This document shows positions 1-8,277 of a stretch of DNA of 64,000 nt, one piece after another. The position numbers and the translations under genes were made by a program. Every line of letters starts with the position of its first letter. Position 1 is the stretch's first letter. This DNA is from Streptomyces cyanogenus. GTDB taxonomy: Bacteria; Actinomycetota; Actinomycetes; Streptomycetales; Streptomycetaceae. The stretch spans positions 1,794,501 through 1,858,500 of the forward strand of contig NZ_CP071839.1 in NCBI RefSeq assembly GCF_017526105.1, written 5' to 3'. The notes beneath the pieces are model-generated. The model had not been told where the DNA came from. It made no database searches and saw nothing but the letters and a program-made list of their open reading frames with translations.

Positions 1-177
1 GTGGTCGACCACCGCTTCGTCCGCGCCGCCCACGCGCGCGGGCTGCAGGTGCACGTGTGGACGATCAACGACCCGGAGCGGGTGCACCGACTGCTGGACC
101 TGGGGGTCGATGGCATCATGACCGATCACATCGACATGTTGCGCAAGGTCATGGAGGACCGCGGCGTCTGGGTCTGA
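1..177 (+). CDS. glycerophosphodiester phosphodiesterase, C-terminal fragment
   Basis: This is the last 58 codons of a gene that begins left of the window. The family hydrolyses glycerophosphodiesters to glycerol-3-phosphate and an alcohol. The visible tail has two typical GDPD C-terminal pieces: HVWTIND (visible residues 18-24), a late TIM-barrel strand, and GVDGIMTD (residues 37-44), the usual VDGIxTD motif near the end of the fold. It ends with TGA 53 bases before the MFS gene in the same direction, so the two may be cotranscribed. The catalytic N-terminal half is not visible, so secretion and substrate cannot be judged. Confidence 0.85.
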   Translation: MVDHRFVRAAHARGLQVHVWTINDPERVHRLLDLGVDGIMTDHIDMLRKVMEDRGVWV

Positions 178-230
178 CCGCCCGGCCGCAACCCGAGCCT
201 TCGCAGGACAACGGGGAAGCGAGGGCACGG

Positions 231-1574
231 GTGAGCACGGACACCCTGCGGAACGCGGCGGACGAAGCCGCCGGGCTCAGGCGCGAGCAACGGGGATGGT
301 ACGTCTACGACTGGGCGTGCTCCGTCTATTCGACGAGCGTCCTCACCGTCTTCCTCGGCCCGTACCTCACCTCGGTCGCCGAGCGGGCCGCGGACGGGGA
401 CGGCTATGTGCACCCGCTGGGCCTCCCGGTCCGCGCGGGCTCCTTCTTCGCCTACTCGGTCTCCCTGTCGGTGATCGTGGCGGTGGTCCTGATGCCGCTG
501 GTGGGCAGCGCGGCCGACCGCACGGGCCGCAAGAAGCCGCTCCTCGCGGCGGCGGCCTACACCGGCGCGGCGGCGACCGCGGGGATGTTCCTCCTGGACG
601 GCGACCGGTATCTGCTCGGCGGGGTGCTGCTGGTGGTGGCCAACGCGGCGCAGTCCGTCGGGATGATGATCTACAACTCGTACCTGCCGCAGATCGCCCC
701 GCCGGACCAGCGGGACGCGGTCTCGTCCCGGGGCTGGGCGTTCGGCTACGCGGCGGGCTCGCTGGTCCTCGTCGCCGACCTGGTGCTCTACTCGGCGCAC
801 GACTCCTTCGGCCTGTCCGAGACGGCCGCGGTCCGCATCTGCCTGGCCTCGGCCGGACTGTGGTGGGGTGCCTTCACGCTCGTCCCGCTGCGCACGCTGC
901 GCGACCGGCACGCGCGCGTGGCGCAGGCGACTGCTCCGGGGCTGCGGCAGCTCGCGGCGACGGTCCGGGACATGCGCAGGCATCCGCTGACCCTGGCGTT
1001 CCTGCTGGCGTACCTCGTCTACAACGACGGCATCCAGACGGTGATCACCCAGGCGTCGGTGTACGGCTCGGAGGAACTGGCGCTCGGCCAGTCGACGCTC
1101 ATCGTGGCCGTGCTGCTGGTGCAGGTGCTGGCGGTGGCCGGCGCCCTGGCGATGGGCCGGCTGGCGCGGAGGTACGGCGCGCAGCGCACGATCCTCGGCT
1201 CGCTGCTGGCCTGGACGCTCACGCTGGCGGCGGGCTGGTTCCTGCCCGCGCGGGCGCCGGTGTGGTTCTTCCTGCTGGCCGCCGGGATCGGCCTGGTCCT
1301 CGGCGGCAGCCAGGCGCTGTCCCGGTCGCTGTTCTCCCATCTCGTGCCGCCGGGCAAGGAGGCGGAGTACTTCTCCGCGTACGAGATGAGCGACCGCGGG
1401 ATGAGCTGGCTCGGCCCGCTGCTGTTCGGCATGACCTACCAGCTGACCGGAAGCTACCGGTCCGCGATCTTCTCGCTGGTGGCCTTCTTCGTCCTCGGTT
1501 TCGCCCTGCTCGCACGGGTCCCCGTGCGCCGGGCGATCCGCGAGGCGGGCAACCCGGTTCCGGAAAAGATCTAG
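231..1574 (+). CDS. MFS transporter, UMF1/Atg22-like family
   Basis: A 447-residue membrane protein with about twelve hydrophobic segments and an N-terminal YDWACSVY motif (near residue 24), close to the YDWANSAY signature of bacterial MFS proteins related to yeast Atg22. The loop GSAADRTGRKKP matches the MFS signature between TM2 and TM3. I chose GTG at 231 because the protein starts just before the conserved RGWYVYDWA segment; the frame is open upstream but overlaps the GDPD gene. The substrate is unknown. Cotranscription with the upstream GDPD gene is possible, but nothing ties the two activities together. Confidence 0.85.
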   Translation: MSTDTLRNAADEAAGLRREQRGWYVYDWACSVYSTSVLTVFLGPYLTSVAERAADGDGYVHPLGLPVRAGSFFAYSVSLSVIVAVVLMPLVGSAADRTGRKKPLLAAAAYTGAAATAGMFLLDGDRYLLGGVLLVVANAAQSVGMMIYNSYLPQIAPPDQRDAVSSRGWAFGYAAGSLVLVADLVLYSAHDSFGLSETAAVRICLASAGLWWGAFTLVPLRTLRDRHARVAQATAPGLRQLAATVRDMRRHPLTLAFLLAYLVYNDGIQTVITQASVYGSEELALGQSTLIVAVLLVQVLAVAGALAMGRLARRYGAQRTILGSLLAWTLTLAAGWFLPARAPVWFFLLAAGIGLVLGGSQALSRSLFSHLVPPGKEAEYFSAYEMSDRGMSWLGPLLFGMTYQLTGSYRSAIFSLVAFFVLGFALLARVPVRRAIREAGNPVPEKI

Positions 1575-1672
1575 GCGCCGATTTAGCACTCGGCGTGAAA
1601 GGGCGGTAGTGTACGCGTTTGGCCTGCCAGGCGTACCGTTACTGCGCGTCAAAGATGCCGAAACGCTGGGTG

Positions 1673-1690
1673 ACATCTGCTAGCAGATGT
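1673..1690. promoter_or_regulatory. 18-bp perfect palindrome in the MFS-rbpA intergenic region
   Basis: Arms ACATCTGC and GCAGATGT flank a central TA, giving a perfect 18-bp palindrome about 80 bp upstream of the sigma-R-type promoter of rbpA. It is short-armed with no loop, more like a protein operator than a terminator. The binding protein is unknown. Confidence 0.4.
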
Positions 1691-1766
1691 GACAAACCGG
1701 GCGCCTGTGGGTAGAACAAGGGGCGGCTACGACGGCGACGCATGACCCGGAACGGGACCCGGAACG

Positions 1767-1792
1767 GGAATCTTTACCGCCGACCGGACGTT
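1767..1792 (+). promoter_or_regulatory. sigma-R type promoter of rbpA
   Basis: The sequence is GGAAT, exactly 18 bases, then GTT. This is the consensus for the thiol-stress sigma factor SigR of Streptomyces (GGAAT-N18-GTT). It lies 62 bases upstream of the rbpA start codon. rbpA is an established SigR target in S. coelicolor, so motif and downstream gene agree. Confidence 0.85.
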
Positions 1793-1853
1793 GACCGGAT
1801 GACGACGACAGCGACACCTGTCCTGTGGGCGACAAGCCCGGGAGGCACGATTC

Positions 1854-2228
1854 ATGAGTGAGCGAGCTCTTCGCGGTACGCGCCTCGTGGTGACCAGCTA
1901 CGAGACGGACCGCGGCATCGACCTGGCTCCGCGCCAGGCCGTGGAGTACGCATGTGAGAAGGGGCACCGTTTCGAGATGCCCTTCTCGGTCGAGGCGGAG
2001 ATCCCGCCGGAGTGGGAGTGCAAGGTCTGCGGTGCCCAGGCACTCCTGGTGGACGGCGACGGCCCTGAGGAGAAGAAGGCCAAGCCCGCGCGTACCCATT
2101 GGGACATGCTGATGGAGCGGCGCACCCGCGAGGAACTCGAAGAGGTCCTCGAGGAGCGTCTGGCGGTTCTGCGTTCGGGGGCGATGAACATCGCGGTCCA
2201 CCCCAGGGACAGCCGCAAGAGCGCCTAG
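1854..2228 (+). CDS. rbpA: RNA polymerase-binding protein RbpA
   Basis: The protein has 124 residues, the normal length. RbpA binds RNA polymerase and principal-type sigma factors in actinobacteria, stabilises the open complex, and affects rifampicin tolerance. C34, H38, C56 and C59 form the zinc-binding set of the central domain. An acidic, coiled C-terminal segment (about residues 81-110) contains R89 and R90, which lie in the sigma-interaction domain. The start is fixed by GGGAGG at 1840-1845, eight bases before ATG. It has its own SigR-type promoter and ends before a strong bidirectional terminator, so it is probably a single-gene unit. Confidence 0.97.
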   Translation: MSERALRGTRLVVTSYETDRGIDLAPRQAVEYACEKGHRFEMPFSVEAEIPPEWECKVCGAQALLVDGDGPEEKKAKPARTHWDMLMERRTREELEEVLEERLAVLRSGAMNIAVHPRDSRKSA

Positions 2229-2270
2229 CCCCTGACGGGGCTCGGCTGCTTCATACAGCGCAACGCAACT

Positions 2271-2314
2271 GACCGCGGGCGCCGTGCGTGATCTCACGTA
2301 CGGCGCCCGCGGTC
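2271..2314. terminator. bidirectional terminator between rbpA and fxsA
   Basis: A perfect 15-bp inverted repeat (2271-2285 with 2300-2314) separates two convergent genes. The 14-base loop holds a smaller CGTGA/TCACG stem. There is no U-run, as is common in Streptomyces. Confidence 0.85.
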
Positions 2315-2334
2315 GTTCGTGCGGGTGCGGACGC

Positions 2335-2889
2335 TCAGCGCGTCAGCGGCGGGCGGGGCTCCTGCGGGGCGTCGTACGGCCCGTCGTCCCTGATGACCTC
2401 GCCCTGCACCACCTTGCCGTCGGGCCGGTGCATCCGGACCTGCTGGAAGGCGTCCCCCAGGGTGCCCGGGGCGGCCTTGCGCAGGCTCCGCTCCAGGGCA
2501 CTCTCCCCCAGGCGGCCCACCGCCTTCTGGACCGGCGGGAGCAGCAGGAGCAGTCCGGCCGCGTCCGAGAGCAGGCCGGGGATCATCAGCAGCAGGCCGC
2601 CGAGCATCATCAGGCCGTTGCCGCCGCCGCGCGCCGGCGAGCCGCCCTGCCGCAGCGCCTCGTTCAGGTTCTGGAAGGCACGGCGGCCCGCCCGCTTGAT
2701 GACCACGGAGCCGGCCACGAATCCCGCGACGAGCAGCAGGAACACGGTGAGCCCGCCGGCCGCGCCGGCGACCAGGGTCAGCAGCCAGATCTCCAGCACC
2801 AGCCACGCGGCGAGGCCCAGCGGCAGATACCTGCGCAGCCGGGAGGGCCGACGGCGGGTGTACGGGGAGGTCGGAGTGCCAGTCGTCAT
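2335..2889 (-). CDS. fxsA: FxsA family membrane protein
   Basis: A 184-residue small membrane protein. After a basic N-terminus (about residues 12-20) come two close hydrophobic segments (about 22-65), an amphipathic FQNLNEAL stretch, a GLMMLGGLLLMIPGLLSDAAG segment (about 92-112) and a polar tail. The MIPGxxSDxxG element is the hallmark of FxsA, first known in E. coli for relieving F-plasmid exclusion of phage T7. Its cellular role is not settled. It follows ppm1 by 70 bases on the same strand and may be cotranscribed with it. Confidence 0.85.
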   Translation of the reverse strand: MTTGTPTSPYTRRRPSRLRRYLPLGLAAWLVLEIWLLTLVAGAAGGLTVFLLLVAGFVAGSVVIKRAGRRAFQNLNEALRQGGSPARGGGNGLMMLGGLLLMIPGLLSDAAGLLLLLPPVQKAVGRLGESALERSLRKAAPGTLGDAFQQVRMHRPDGKVVQGEVIRDDGPYDAPQEPRPPLTR

Positions 2890-2959
2890 GCCCCCAGTGT
2901 GCCTGGGCGCGGCTCAGCACCGGATAAGGGAGCGATCAGCCGTACCGGGAACCGGTGTG

Positions 2960-3754
2960 CTAGGCGCGCTTGTCCTTGCCGGCGAGCTTGCCCAGGCGGT
3001 CTCCGACGCCCCAGGCGGTGACCCGCCACAGCGCCTCGACCACGATGTCCCGGCTCATCTTGGAGTCGCCCAGCGCCCGCTCGACGAAGGTGATGGGCAC
3101 CTCGACGACGTGGTACCCGGCCTTCACGGCGCGGCGGGCCAGGTCGACCTGGAAGCAGTAGCCCTGCGAGGCGACCTCGCCGAGGCCGAGGCCTTCCAGG
3201 GTCTCGCGGCGAAAGGCCCGGAAGCCGCCGGTGACGTCCCGGATCGGCACGTCGAGCATGAGCCGCGAGTAGGTCGAGCCGCCCCGCGAGAGGAACTCCC
3301 GGGACTTGGGCCAGTTGACCACCCGGCCGCCGGGCACCCAGCGGGAGCCGAGGACCAGGTCGGCGCTCTTGAGGGCGGTGAGCAGCCGGGGCAGTTCCTC
3401 GGGCTGGTGGGAGCCGTCGGCGTCCATCTCGATCAGCACGCCGTAGTCCCGCTCCAGGCCCCAGCGGAAGCCCGCGAGGTAGGCGGCGCCGAGGCCCTCC
3501 TTGCCCTTGCGGTGCAGGACCTGGACGTGGTCGTCCTCGGCGGCCAGCTCGTCGGCGAGCTTGCCGGTGCCGTCGGGACTGTTGTCGTCCGCGATCAGTA
3601 CGTGCGCCTCGGGGACGGCCTTGCGTACCCGGCCGACGATGGACTTGATGTTCTCCGCCTCGTTGTAGGTCGGGATGATCACCAAGGCCGTGCCGAGCGG
3701 ACCGAACTGCCTCCCCTGGGCCTTGGCCGCGAGGGTCCCGTCGCCGTCGTTCAC
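2960..3754 (-). CDS. ppm1: polyprenol-phosphate mannosyltransferase (Ppm1)
   Basis: A 264-residue GT2 glycosyltransferase that transfers mannose from GDP-mannose to polyprenyl phosphate, making the donor for O-mannosylation of secreted proteins. PTYNEAENI (28-36), DDNSPDGT (56-63) and the metal-binding DAD (111-113) are present. The single-domain form lacks the N-acyltransferase domain fused to mycobacterial Ppm1. In S. coelicolor ppm1 is needed for phage phiC31 infection. I chose GTG at 3754, preceded by AAGGGG at good spacing; the open frame runs far upstream but loses similarity. fxsA follows downstream. Confidence 0.93.
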   Translation of the reverse strand: MNDGDGTLAAKAQGRQFGPLGTALVIIPTYNEAENIKSIVGRVRKAVPEAHVLIADDNSPDGTGKLADELAAEDDHVQVLHRKGKEGLGAAYLAGFRWGLERDYGVLIEMDADGSHQPEELPRLLTALKSADLVLGSRWVPGGRVVNWPKSREFLSRGGSTYSRLMLDVPIRDVTGGFRAFRRETLEGLGLGEVASQGYCFQVDLARRAVKAGYHVVEVPITFVERALGDSKMSRDIVVEALWRVTAWGVGDRLGKLAGKDKRA

Positions 3755-4336
3755 TGCTGCCCCTTCATGTTGTACGCAGAGGTCCACCATAGTTGGCTGC
3801 GGCCTGTGAAGACGCGACGACGCGTTCGTATCGTGGTGTCGATTCCACAAGAGCGGGGTAAGACTGAGTTTTTTCGGCGCCTTCCCGCTGTCTTCCGGTG
3901 CCTTTCCGCCGTACGCCGAACACCGTCGCCACGACGGCGGATGGGGGCCCGGCGCCCTTCGGGCCGACCTGGGACCCGCTGGCTGCGGATCGACCGAAAG
4001 CCGTTGTCTACTGAACGCCCGGGCCCCACCCGGGTCACACCTGGCCGACCAGCCTGAACGTTCCCGTGTCGCCGCGGGCGCTGAGCCTGGCTCCCAGCGA
4101 CGGTGCCCCGGTGCGGCACACCGTCCCTGACCCAGCGGCGCTGCGGCGAGTCGGCTGAACGTCCCCCGGTCGGGCGTCCGGTGGTGGACTCGAACGAACC
4201 TACCGGGCCCTGGCCGTCGACTGTCAACAGCCACCTGACCAGGGAAAACGGCATCAACGCGGCGGTCTGCGGGGAGGATGCGCAGGTCGGGCGGCGGGGC
4301 CGCGGCGGCGGCCGGCCGCCGCGCCACCCCGGGAGA
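3755..4336. other. gene-free interval upstream of ppm1 with a candidate promoter
   Basis: I see no convincing gene in these 582 bases. On the minus strand a TTGACA (4222-4227) stands 19 bases from TAGGTT (4197-4202), a fair HrdB-type promoter. If used, ppm1 would have a leader of about 430 bases. A 168-codon reading frame (3751-4257, minus) is rich in Arg, Gly and Pro, starts upstream of that promoter and overlaps the ppm1 start, so I do not call it. Confidence 0.45.
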
Positions 4337-5953
4337 TCACTCGCCCGGCCGTACGAACACCGTCCGCCCGCCCACCACCGTGCGCAGGCAGACCGGCAGG
4401 TCCCGGCCGGGGGTGAGGTCGGGCAGGCCGGGGGTGCCGGAGCGCGGGTCGGTGGACCAGCGGGCGACCCGGTCGTCGGGGGCCTGGACGATCAGCTCGT
4501 CGGTGCGCCAGACGGCGTAGTCGGCGGGGGCGCCCGGGACCAGGACACCCGCGTCGTCGCGGCCGATGGCGCGCCAGCCGCCGCGCGTGTGCGCGGTGAA
4601 CGCGGCGCGGACGGAGATCCGGTGCTCGGGCGTGTGGTGGAAGGCGGCGGCCCGGACCGTGCCCCACGGGTCGAGCGGGGTGACCGGGCTGTCGGAGCCG
4701 AACGCGAGCGGCACCCCGGAGCGCAGCAGCGCGGCGAACGGGTTGAGGGTGCGGGCCCGCTCCACGCCCAGACGCCGGGCGTACATGCCGTCCTCGCCGC
4801 CCCACAGTGCGTCGAAGGCGGGCTGGACGGAGGCGATCAGGCCCAGTTCGGCGAAGCCGGCCACGGTCTCGGGGGTGAGCATCTCGGCGTGCTCGACGCG
4901 GTGCCGGGCGGCGCGGATCCGGGCGAGGCCGAGCTTCTCGGCGGCGGCGCGGACGCCCTCGACCACGGCGGTGACGGCGGCGTCGCCGATGGCGTGGAAG
5001 CCGGCCTGCAGGCCCGCCTCGGTGCAGGCCACCACGTGGGCGGCGACGGCGTCGGCGTCCAGGTAGGCGGTGCCGGTGTGGCCGGCGTCGGCGTACGGCT
5101 CGTGCAGGCAGGCGGTGTGCGAGCCGAAGGCGCCGTCGGCGAAGAGGTCGCCCGCGGCGCCGGCCGCGCCCAGCTCGCGGGCCTTGGCCACGCCTTCCTC
5201 GGCCCGCTCGGCCCAGTAGCCGACCACGCGGGGGCCCGGCAGCTCGGCGGCGAGCCGCAGCAGGCCGGTGAAGTCGTCCTCGGAGGAGATCTGCGGGCCG
5301 CCGCACTCGTGCACGGTGCCGATGCCGAGGGAGGCGGCGTGCGCCAGGGCGGTGCGCTGGGCCTCGGCGCGCTGGGCGGGCGTGAGAGCGGCGAGGGCGG
5401 CCTCGCGGACGGCGTGGTGGGCGTCGGCGGTGAGCGGGGCGTCCTCGCGCGGGACGTCGCCGGGGACCAGGTCCAGCAGGGCGGTGGTGACGACCGCGGA
5501 GTGCACGTCGATGCGGCTCAGGTACAGGGGGCGTCCGCCGGTGGCCGCGTCCAGTTCCGCGCGGGCCGGCGGGCGGCCGCCGGGCCAGCGGGCGGCGTCC
5601 CAGCCGTGGCCCAGCAGCACCCGGTCGTCGGGGCGGGCGGCGGCGAACTCGCGGATCCGGGCGAGGGCCGCCTCCAGGGAGGGGGTGCCGGACAGGTCCA
5701 GGCCGGTCAGCGCGAGGCCGGTGGCCGTGGTGTGCACATGGGCGTCGGTGAAGGCCGGGGTGACCAGGGCGCCGTCGAGGTCGACCACCTCGTCCACGCC
5801 GTCGGCGAAGGCGTCGGCGGCACCCTCGGAGCCGACCCAGGCGACCTGGCCGCGCTCCACCACCATCGCGGTGGCGAAGGGGTCCGCGGGGCTGTGCACC
5901 TCGCCGCGGCGGAGCAGGACGGTCTTGGGGGGCTCGGCGGTGCTGTTGCTCAT
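4337..5953 (-). CDS. YtcJ-like metal-dependent amidohydrolase
   Basis: A 538-residue member of the amidohydrolase superfamily (amidohydrolase_3/YtcJ branch). Features visible are the N-terminal beta-sandwich, TDAHVH (69-74) carrying the two metal-binding histidines, FHAIGDAA and HRVEHAEM with later metal-site histidines, and FGSDSPVTPLDPW with the catalytic Asp. The superfamily hydrolyses C-N bonds; the substrate here is unknown. ATG at 5953 has GAGGGA about eleven bases upstream and gives the typical N-terminus. It is followed upstream by an AsnC regulator on the same strand, separated by 98 bases. Confidence 0.85.
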   Translation of the reverse strand: MSNSTAEPPKTVLLRRGEVHSPADPFATAMVVERGQVAWVGSEGAADAFADGVDEVVDLDGALVTPAFTDAHVHTTATGLALTGLDLSGTPSLEAALARIREFAAARPDDRVLLGHGWDAARWPGGRPPARAELDAATGGRPLYLSRIDVHSAVVTTALLDLVPGDVPREDAPLTADAHHAVREAALAALTPAQRAEAQRTALAHAASLGIGTVHECGGPQISSEDDFTGLLRLAAELPGPRVVGYWAERAEEGVAKARELGAAGAAGDLFADGAFGSHTACLHEPYADAGHTGTAYLDADAVAAHVVACTEAGLQAGFHAIGDAAVTAVVEGVRAAAEKLGLARIRAARHRVEHAEMLTPETVAGFAELGLIASVQPAFDALWGGEDGMYARRLGVERARTLNPFAALLRSGVPLAFGSDSPVTPLDPWGTVRAAAFHHTPEHRISVRAAFTAHTRGGWRAIGRDDAGVLVPGAPADYAVWRTDELIVQAPDDRVARWSTDPRSGTPGLPDLTPGRDLPVCLRTVVGGRTVFVRPGE

Positions 5954-6051
5954 GGCCGACAGTTTCCCTCGCCACCGAGCAGGAGCCGCACCTGGGGCGC
6001 CCGAAAGGGCGCCCGGCACGGGGTGGGCGGGCGGCGGGCGCCTGGCGGCTG

Positions 6052-6492
6052 TCAGATCTTCGGCGGCCGGGCCTCGTACGGCGTCGAGAGGACCACCGTC
6101 GTCCGCGTCGAGACCCCTGCCAGCGAACGCAGCCGGGCCAGCAGTTCCTCCAGCTCGTGCGGGGTGGAGACGCGCACCTTGAGGATGTAGTTCTCGTCGC
6201 CGGCCACGCTGTGGCAGGCCTCGATCTCGGGGACGCCGGCGAGGCGGTCCGCGATGTCGTCGGGGGCGCTGGGGTCGAACGGCTTCACCGAGATGAACGC
6301 GGTCAGCGGCAGCCCGACGGCCTCCGGGTCGACCACCGCGGCGTAGCCGCGGATGACGCCACGCTGCTCCAGCCGGCGCACCCGCTGGTGCACGGCCGAC
6401 GTGGACAGGCCCGTGGCCTTGCCCAGGTCTGTGTAGCTCATCCGCCCGTCCTTGACGAGCAGCTGCACGATCTGACGGTCCAGCTCCTCCAT
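6052..6492 (-). CDS. Lrp/AsnC family transcriptional regulator
   Basis: A 146-residue regulator. Residues about 1-60 form an AsnC-type helix-turn-helix (MSYTDLGKATGLSTSAVHQR) and about 65-140 form the RAM ligand-binding domain with the GDENYILKV core. These proteins sense amino acids and control their transport and metabolism. I start at ATG 6492; an in-frame ATG 24 bases upstream (6516) is an alternative. The downstream amidohydrolase may be cotranscribed. It is a different paralogue from the regulator at 42060. Confidence 0.85.
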   Translation of the reverse strand: MEELDRQIVQLLVKDGRMSYTDLGKATGLSTSAVHQRVRRLEQRGVIRGYAAVVDPEAVGLPLTAFISVKPFDPSAPDDIADRLAGVPEIEACHSVAGDENYILKVRVSTPHELEELLARLRSLAGVSTRTTVVLSTPYEARPPKI

Positions 6493-6725
6493 GCCGCCAC
6501 AACCTACCGTGCGCATGATCTCCGCGGATACTTCAGAGACGCAGGTCATTCCCGGTTCGGGAGAAAAACCACCGGGACGGGCACCTGCTGGTGGCATGTG
6601 ACGAACACCACACATCCCGAACAGGCTCCGTGATGCTCTCGTGATTACCGCCGGGGCCGGACGGGAAGTGCTTGCTGTGGTCGAGGCCGCAGCGCCTTCA
6701 CGGCCCAGCCTTAGGGGGAGAACCC

Positions 6726-7160
6726 ATGCAGAGTACCCACCGCCCTGGTCGGTCCACGTCCACACACCGGCAGCCGGTCGCCGAGCCCGAACCGGAGGGC
6801 GTCGAACCCGACGCCCTCGACGAGGAACTGGACGCCTACGACACCTTCGAGATGTACCGGGTGATCTGCCCGGACTGCGCCCAGCCGATCGCGCTGCTGG
6901 CGGACGAGGAGGTCCTGCCGGAGCACGCGCTGTGCGCCTCGCCGTGGAACCCGTTCGGGCTCACGGTGTGCGCGGGCACGGGCCGTTCGGCGGCCGACGC
7001 CCGCCCCGCGGACGAGTCCTTCGAACCGCAGGAGCAGGACACCGCCCTGCTGCTGACGCTCCCCCAGGGTCTGAACTGGCGGACGCAGCCCTTCTCTCAC
7101 GTCGGCGGCCCGGGCTCGCGCCCGATGCGCGTGCCGGCGATGCGCCGCCAGGCCGCCTGA
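6726..7160 (+). CDS. conserved Streptomyces protein with Cys-pair motif
   Basis: A 144-residue protein I do not assign to a family. An acidic N-terminal third (PEPEGVEPDALDEELDAYD) leads to ICPDCAQPIALL, then ALCASPWNPFGLTVC, so three to four cysteines could form a zinc ribbon. No signal peptide or membrane segment is seen. ATG at 6726 follows AGGGGGA by six bases, a strong ribosome binding site. It is divergent from the AsnC gene and ends six bases before a convergent gene. The codon pattern is typical Streptomyces, so it is probably a real gene of unknown function. Confidence 0.75.
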   Translation: MQSTHRPGRSTSTHRQPVAEPEPEGVEPDALDEELDAYDTFEMYRVICPDCAQPIALLADEEVLPEHALCASPWNPFGLTVCAGTGRSAADARPADESFEPQEQDTALLLTLPQGLNWRTQPFSHVGGPGSRPMRVPAMRRQAA

Positions 7161-7166
7161 GCCGCC

Positions 7167-8264
7167 TCACCGCTTCCCGTGGGTGCCCTGCACCATGGCG
7201 CGCAGGCTGTCGTGGTGCAGGATCAGCGTGTCCGGGTCCGCCGGGACGGCGGCCTCCCCGAAGTGCACCCGGCGGTAGGCGATGCGCAGCATGACGATGG
7301 CGTGCCGCAGGGCGGCGTAGAGGATGTGGAAGTCCATGTCCCGCGGGGTGTGCCCGGTCAGGTGCGCGTAGCGGGCCTCGACCCGGTCGCGGCGCAGCAG
7401 GCCGGGCAGACCGCGCTGCCCGGAGCCGGTCGTGAGGTCCTGGAAGAACCGGTGCAGGTAGATCGTCCAGCCCAGGTCCACCTCGCGCGGGGCGGGCGCC
7501 GCCATCTCCCAGTCCAGCACGGCGACGGGTTCGAAGCCGTCGTAGACGATGTTCCCGATGCGGGCGTCTCCCCAGGTGAGGACGGGTGCGCCGGGTTCGC
7601 GCGGCCACAGCTCGGCCAGTCGGTCGAACGCGTCCTCGATGAGGGGTGAGCGGGCGAGGCCGTCGACCACCCAGGAGTAGTAGGCGCGTTGGGCCGCCAC
7701 ATGCCGGCGCAGCGCGTCGCCTTCCCCGGGCAGGGCCAGGAACGGGGCCGTGGACAGGGGCACCTGGTCGTGCAGGCGGGCCAGCAGCCCGATCGTGGCC
7801 GCCTCCAGGTGCTCGCGTTCGGCGTCGCTCGCCGCGTGCAGCCAACTGCCCTCGTAGGTGTACGGCATGACGTCCGGGGGCACGCGCCCGGCCACCCGTT
7901 CCATGACGAAGAACGGCGCCCCGAGCGGTGCCGGGTCCTCCTCCAGCCAGAGCACCCGGGGCACGGGTACGTCCGTGTGCTCGGCCACGAGCTTCAGGGT
8001 GCGGTACTGGCGGGCCATGTCGTACGCCGGGAAGACGGTGTACGCCGCCGGGTCCGCCGCCATCCGCAGCGCGCAGGAGCGCACCGGCGGCCGCGGATGG
8101 TCGATGTCGAACAGCAGGGTCTCGCTGGACATGCCGTTGGAGGCCGGAACGGTGACGCCGGTGGCCCCGGCGCCCGGGAGCCGGGTGCCGAGCCAGGCGG
8201 TGAGCCGCCGGGTCAGTTCCGTGCGGTCCCGCGTGCTGGTGCGGGGACGAGGTGCCGTGGCCAT
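7167..8264 (-). CDS. phosphotransferase family protein (APH/ChoK-like kinase fold)
   Basis: A 365-residue protein with the aminoglycoside/choline phosphotransferase fold. The Brenner-type loop appears as LTWGDARIGNIVYDG, in which the usual H-G-D is W-G-D, followed by AVLDWEMA for the DxE/D metal site. This variant is typical of the ACAD10/11-like branch often found near acyl-CoA dehydrogenases; one lies 1.5 kb away. Substrate unknown. ATG at 8264 follows a GGGGG tract at suitable distance. It is the second gene of a probable pair with the protein at 8278, with a 13-base gap. Confidence 0.85.
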   Translation of the reverse strand: MATAPRPRTSTRDRTELTRRLTAWLGTRLPGAGATGVTVPASNGMSSETLLFDIDHPRPPVRSCALRMAADPAAYTVFPAYDMARQYRTLKLVAEHTDVPVPRVLWLEEDPAPLGAPFFVMERVAGRVPPDVMPYTYEGSWLHAASDAEREHLEAATIGLLARLHDQVPLSTAPFLALPGEGDALRRHVAAQRAYYSWVVDGLARSPLIEDAFDRLAELWPREPGAPVLTWGDARIGNIVYDGFEPVAVLDWEMAAPAPREVDLGWTIYLHRFFQDLTTGSGQRGLPGLLRRDRVEARYAHLTGHTPRDMDFHILYAALRHAIVMLRIAYRRVHFGEAAVPADPDTLILHHDSLRAMVQGTHGKR

Positions 8265-8277
8265 GGGCGGAGCCCCC

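Noticed and set aside
1583..1591. TTAGCACTC, half of the CIRCE/HrcA operator
   Set aside because: The second half GAGTGCTAA is missing and no heat-shock gene follows.
4186..4206. GGACTCGAACGAACC resembling a tRNA T-arm
   Set aside because: No acceptor, D-arm or anticodon stem can be drawn on either strand.
3751..4257. 168-codon reading frame upstream of ppm1
   Set aside because: Arg/Gly/Pro-rich composition, overlap with ppm1 and a start beyond the likely promoter.
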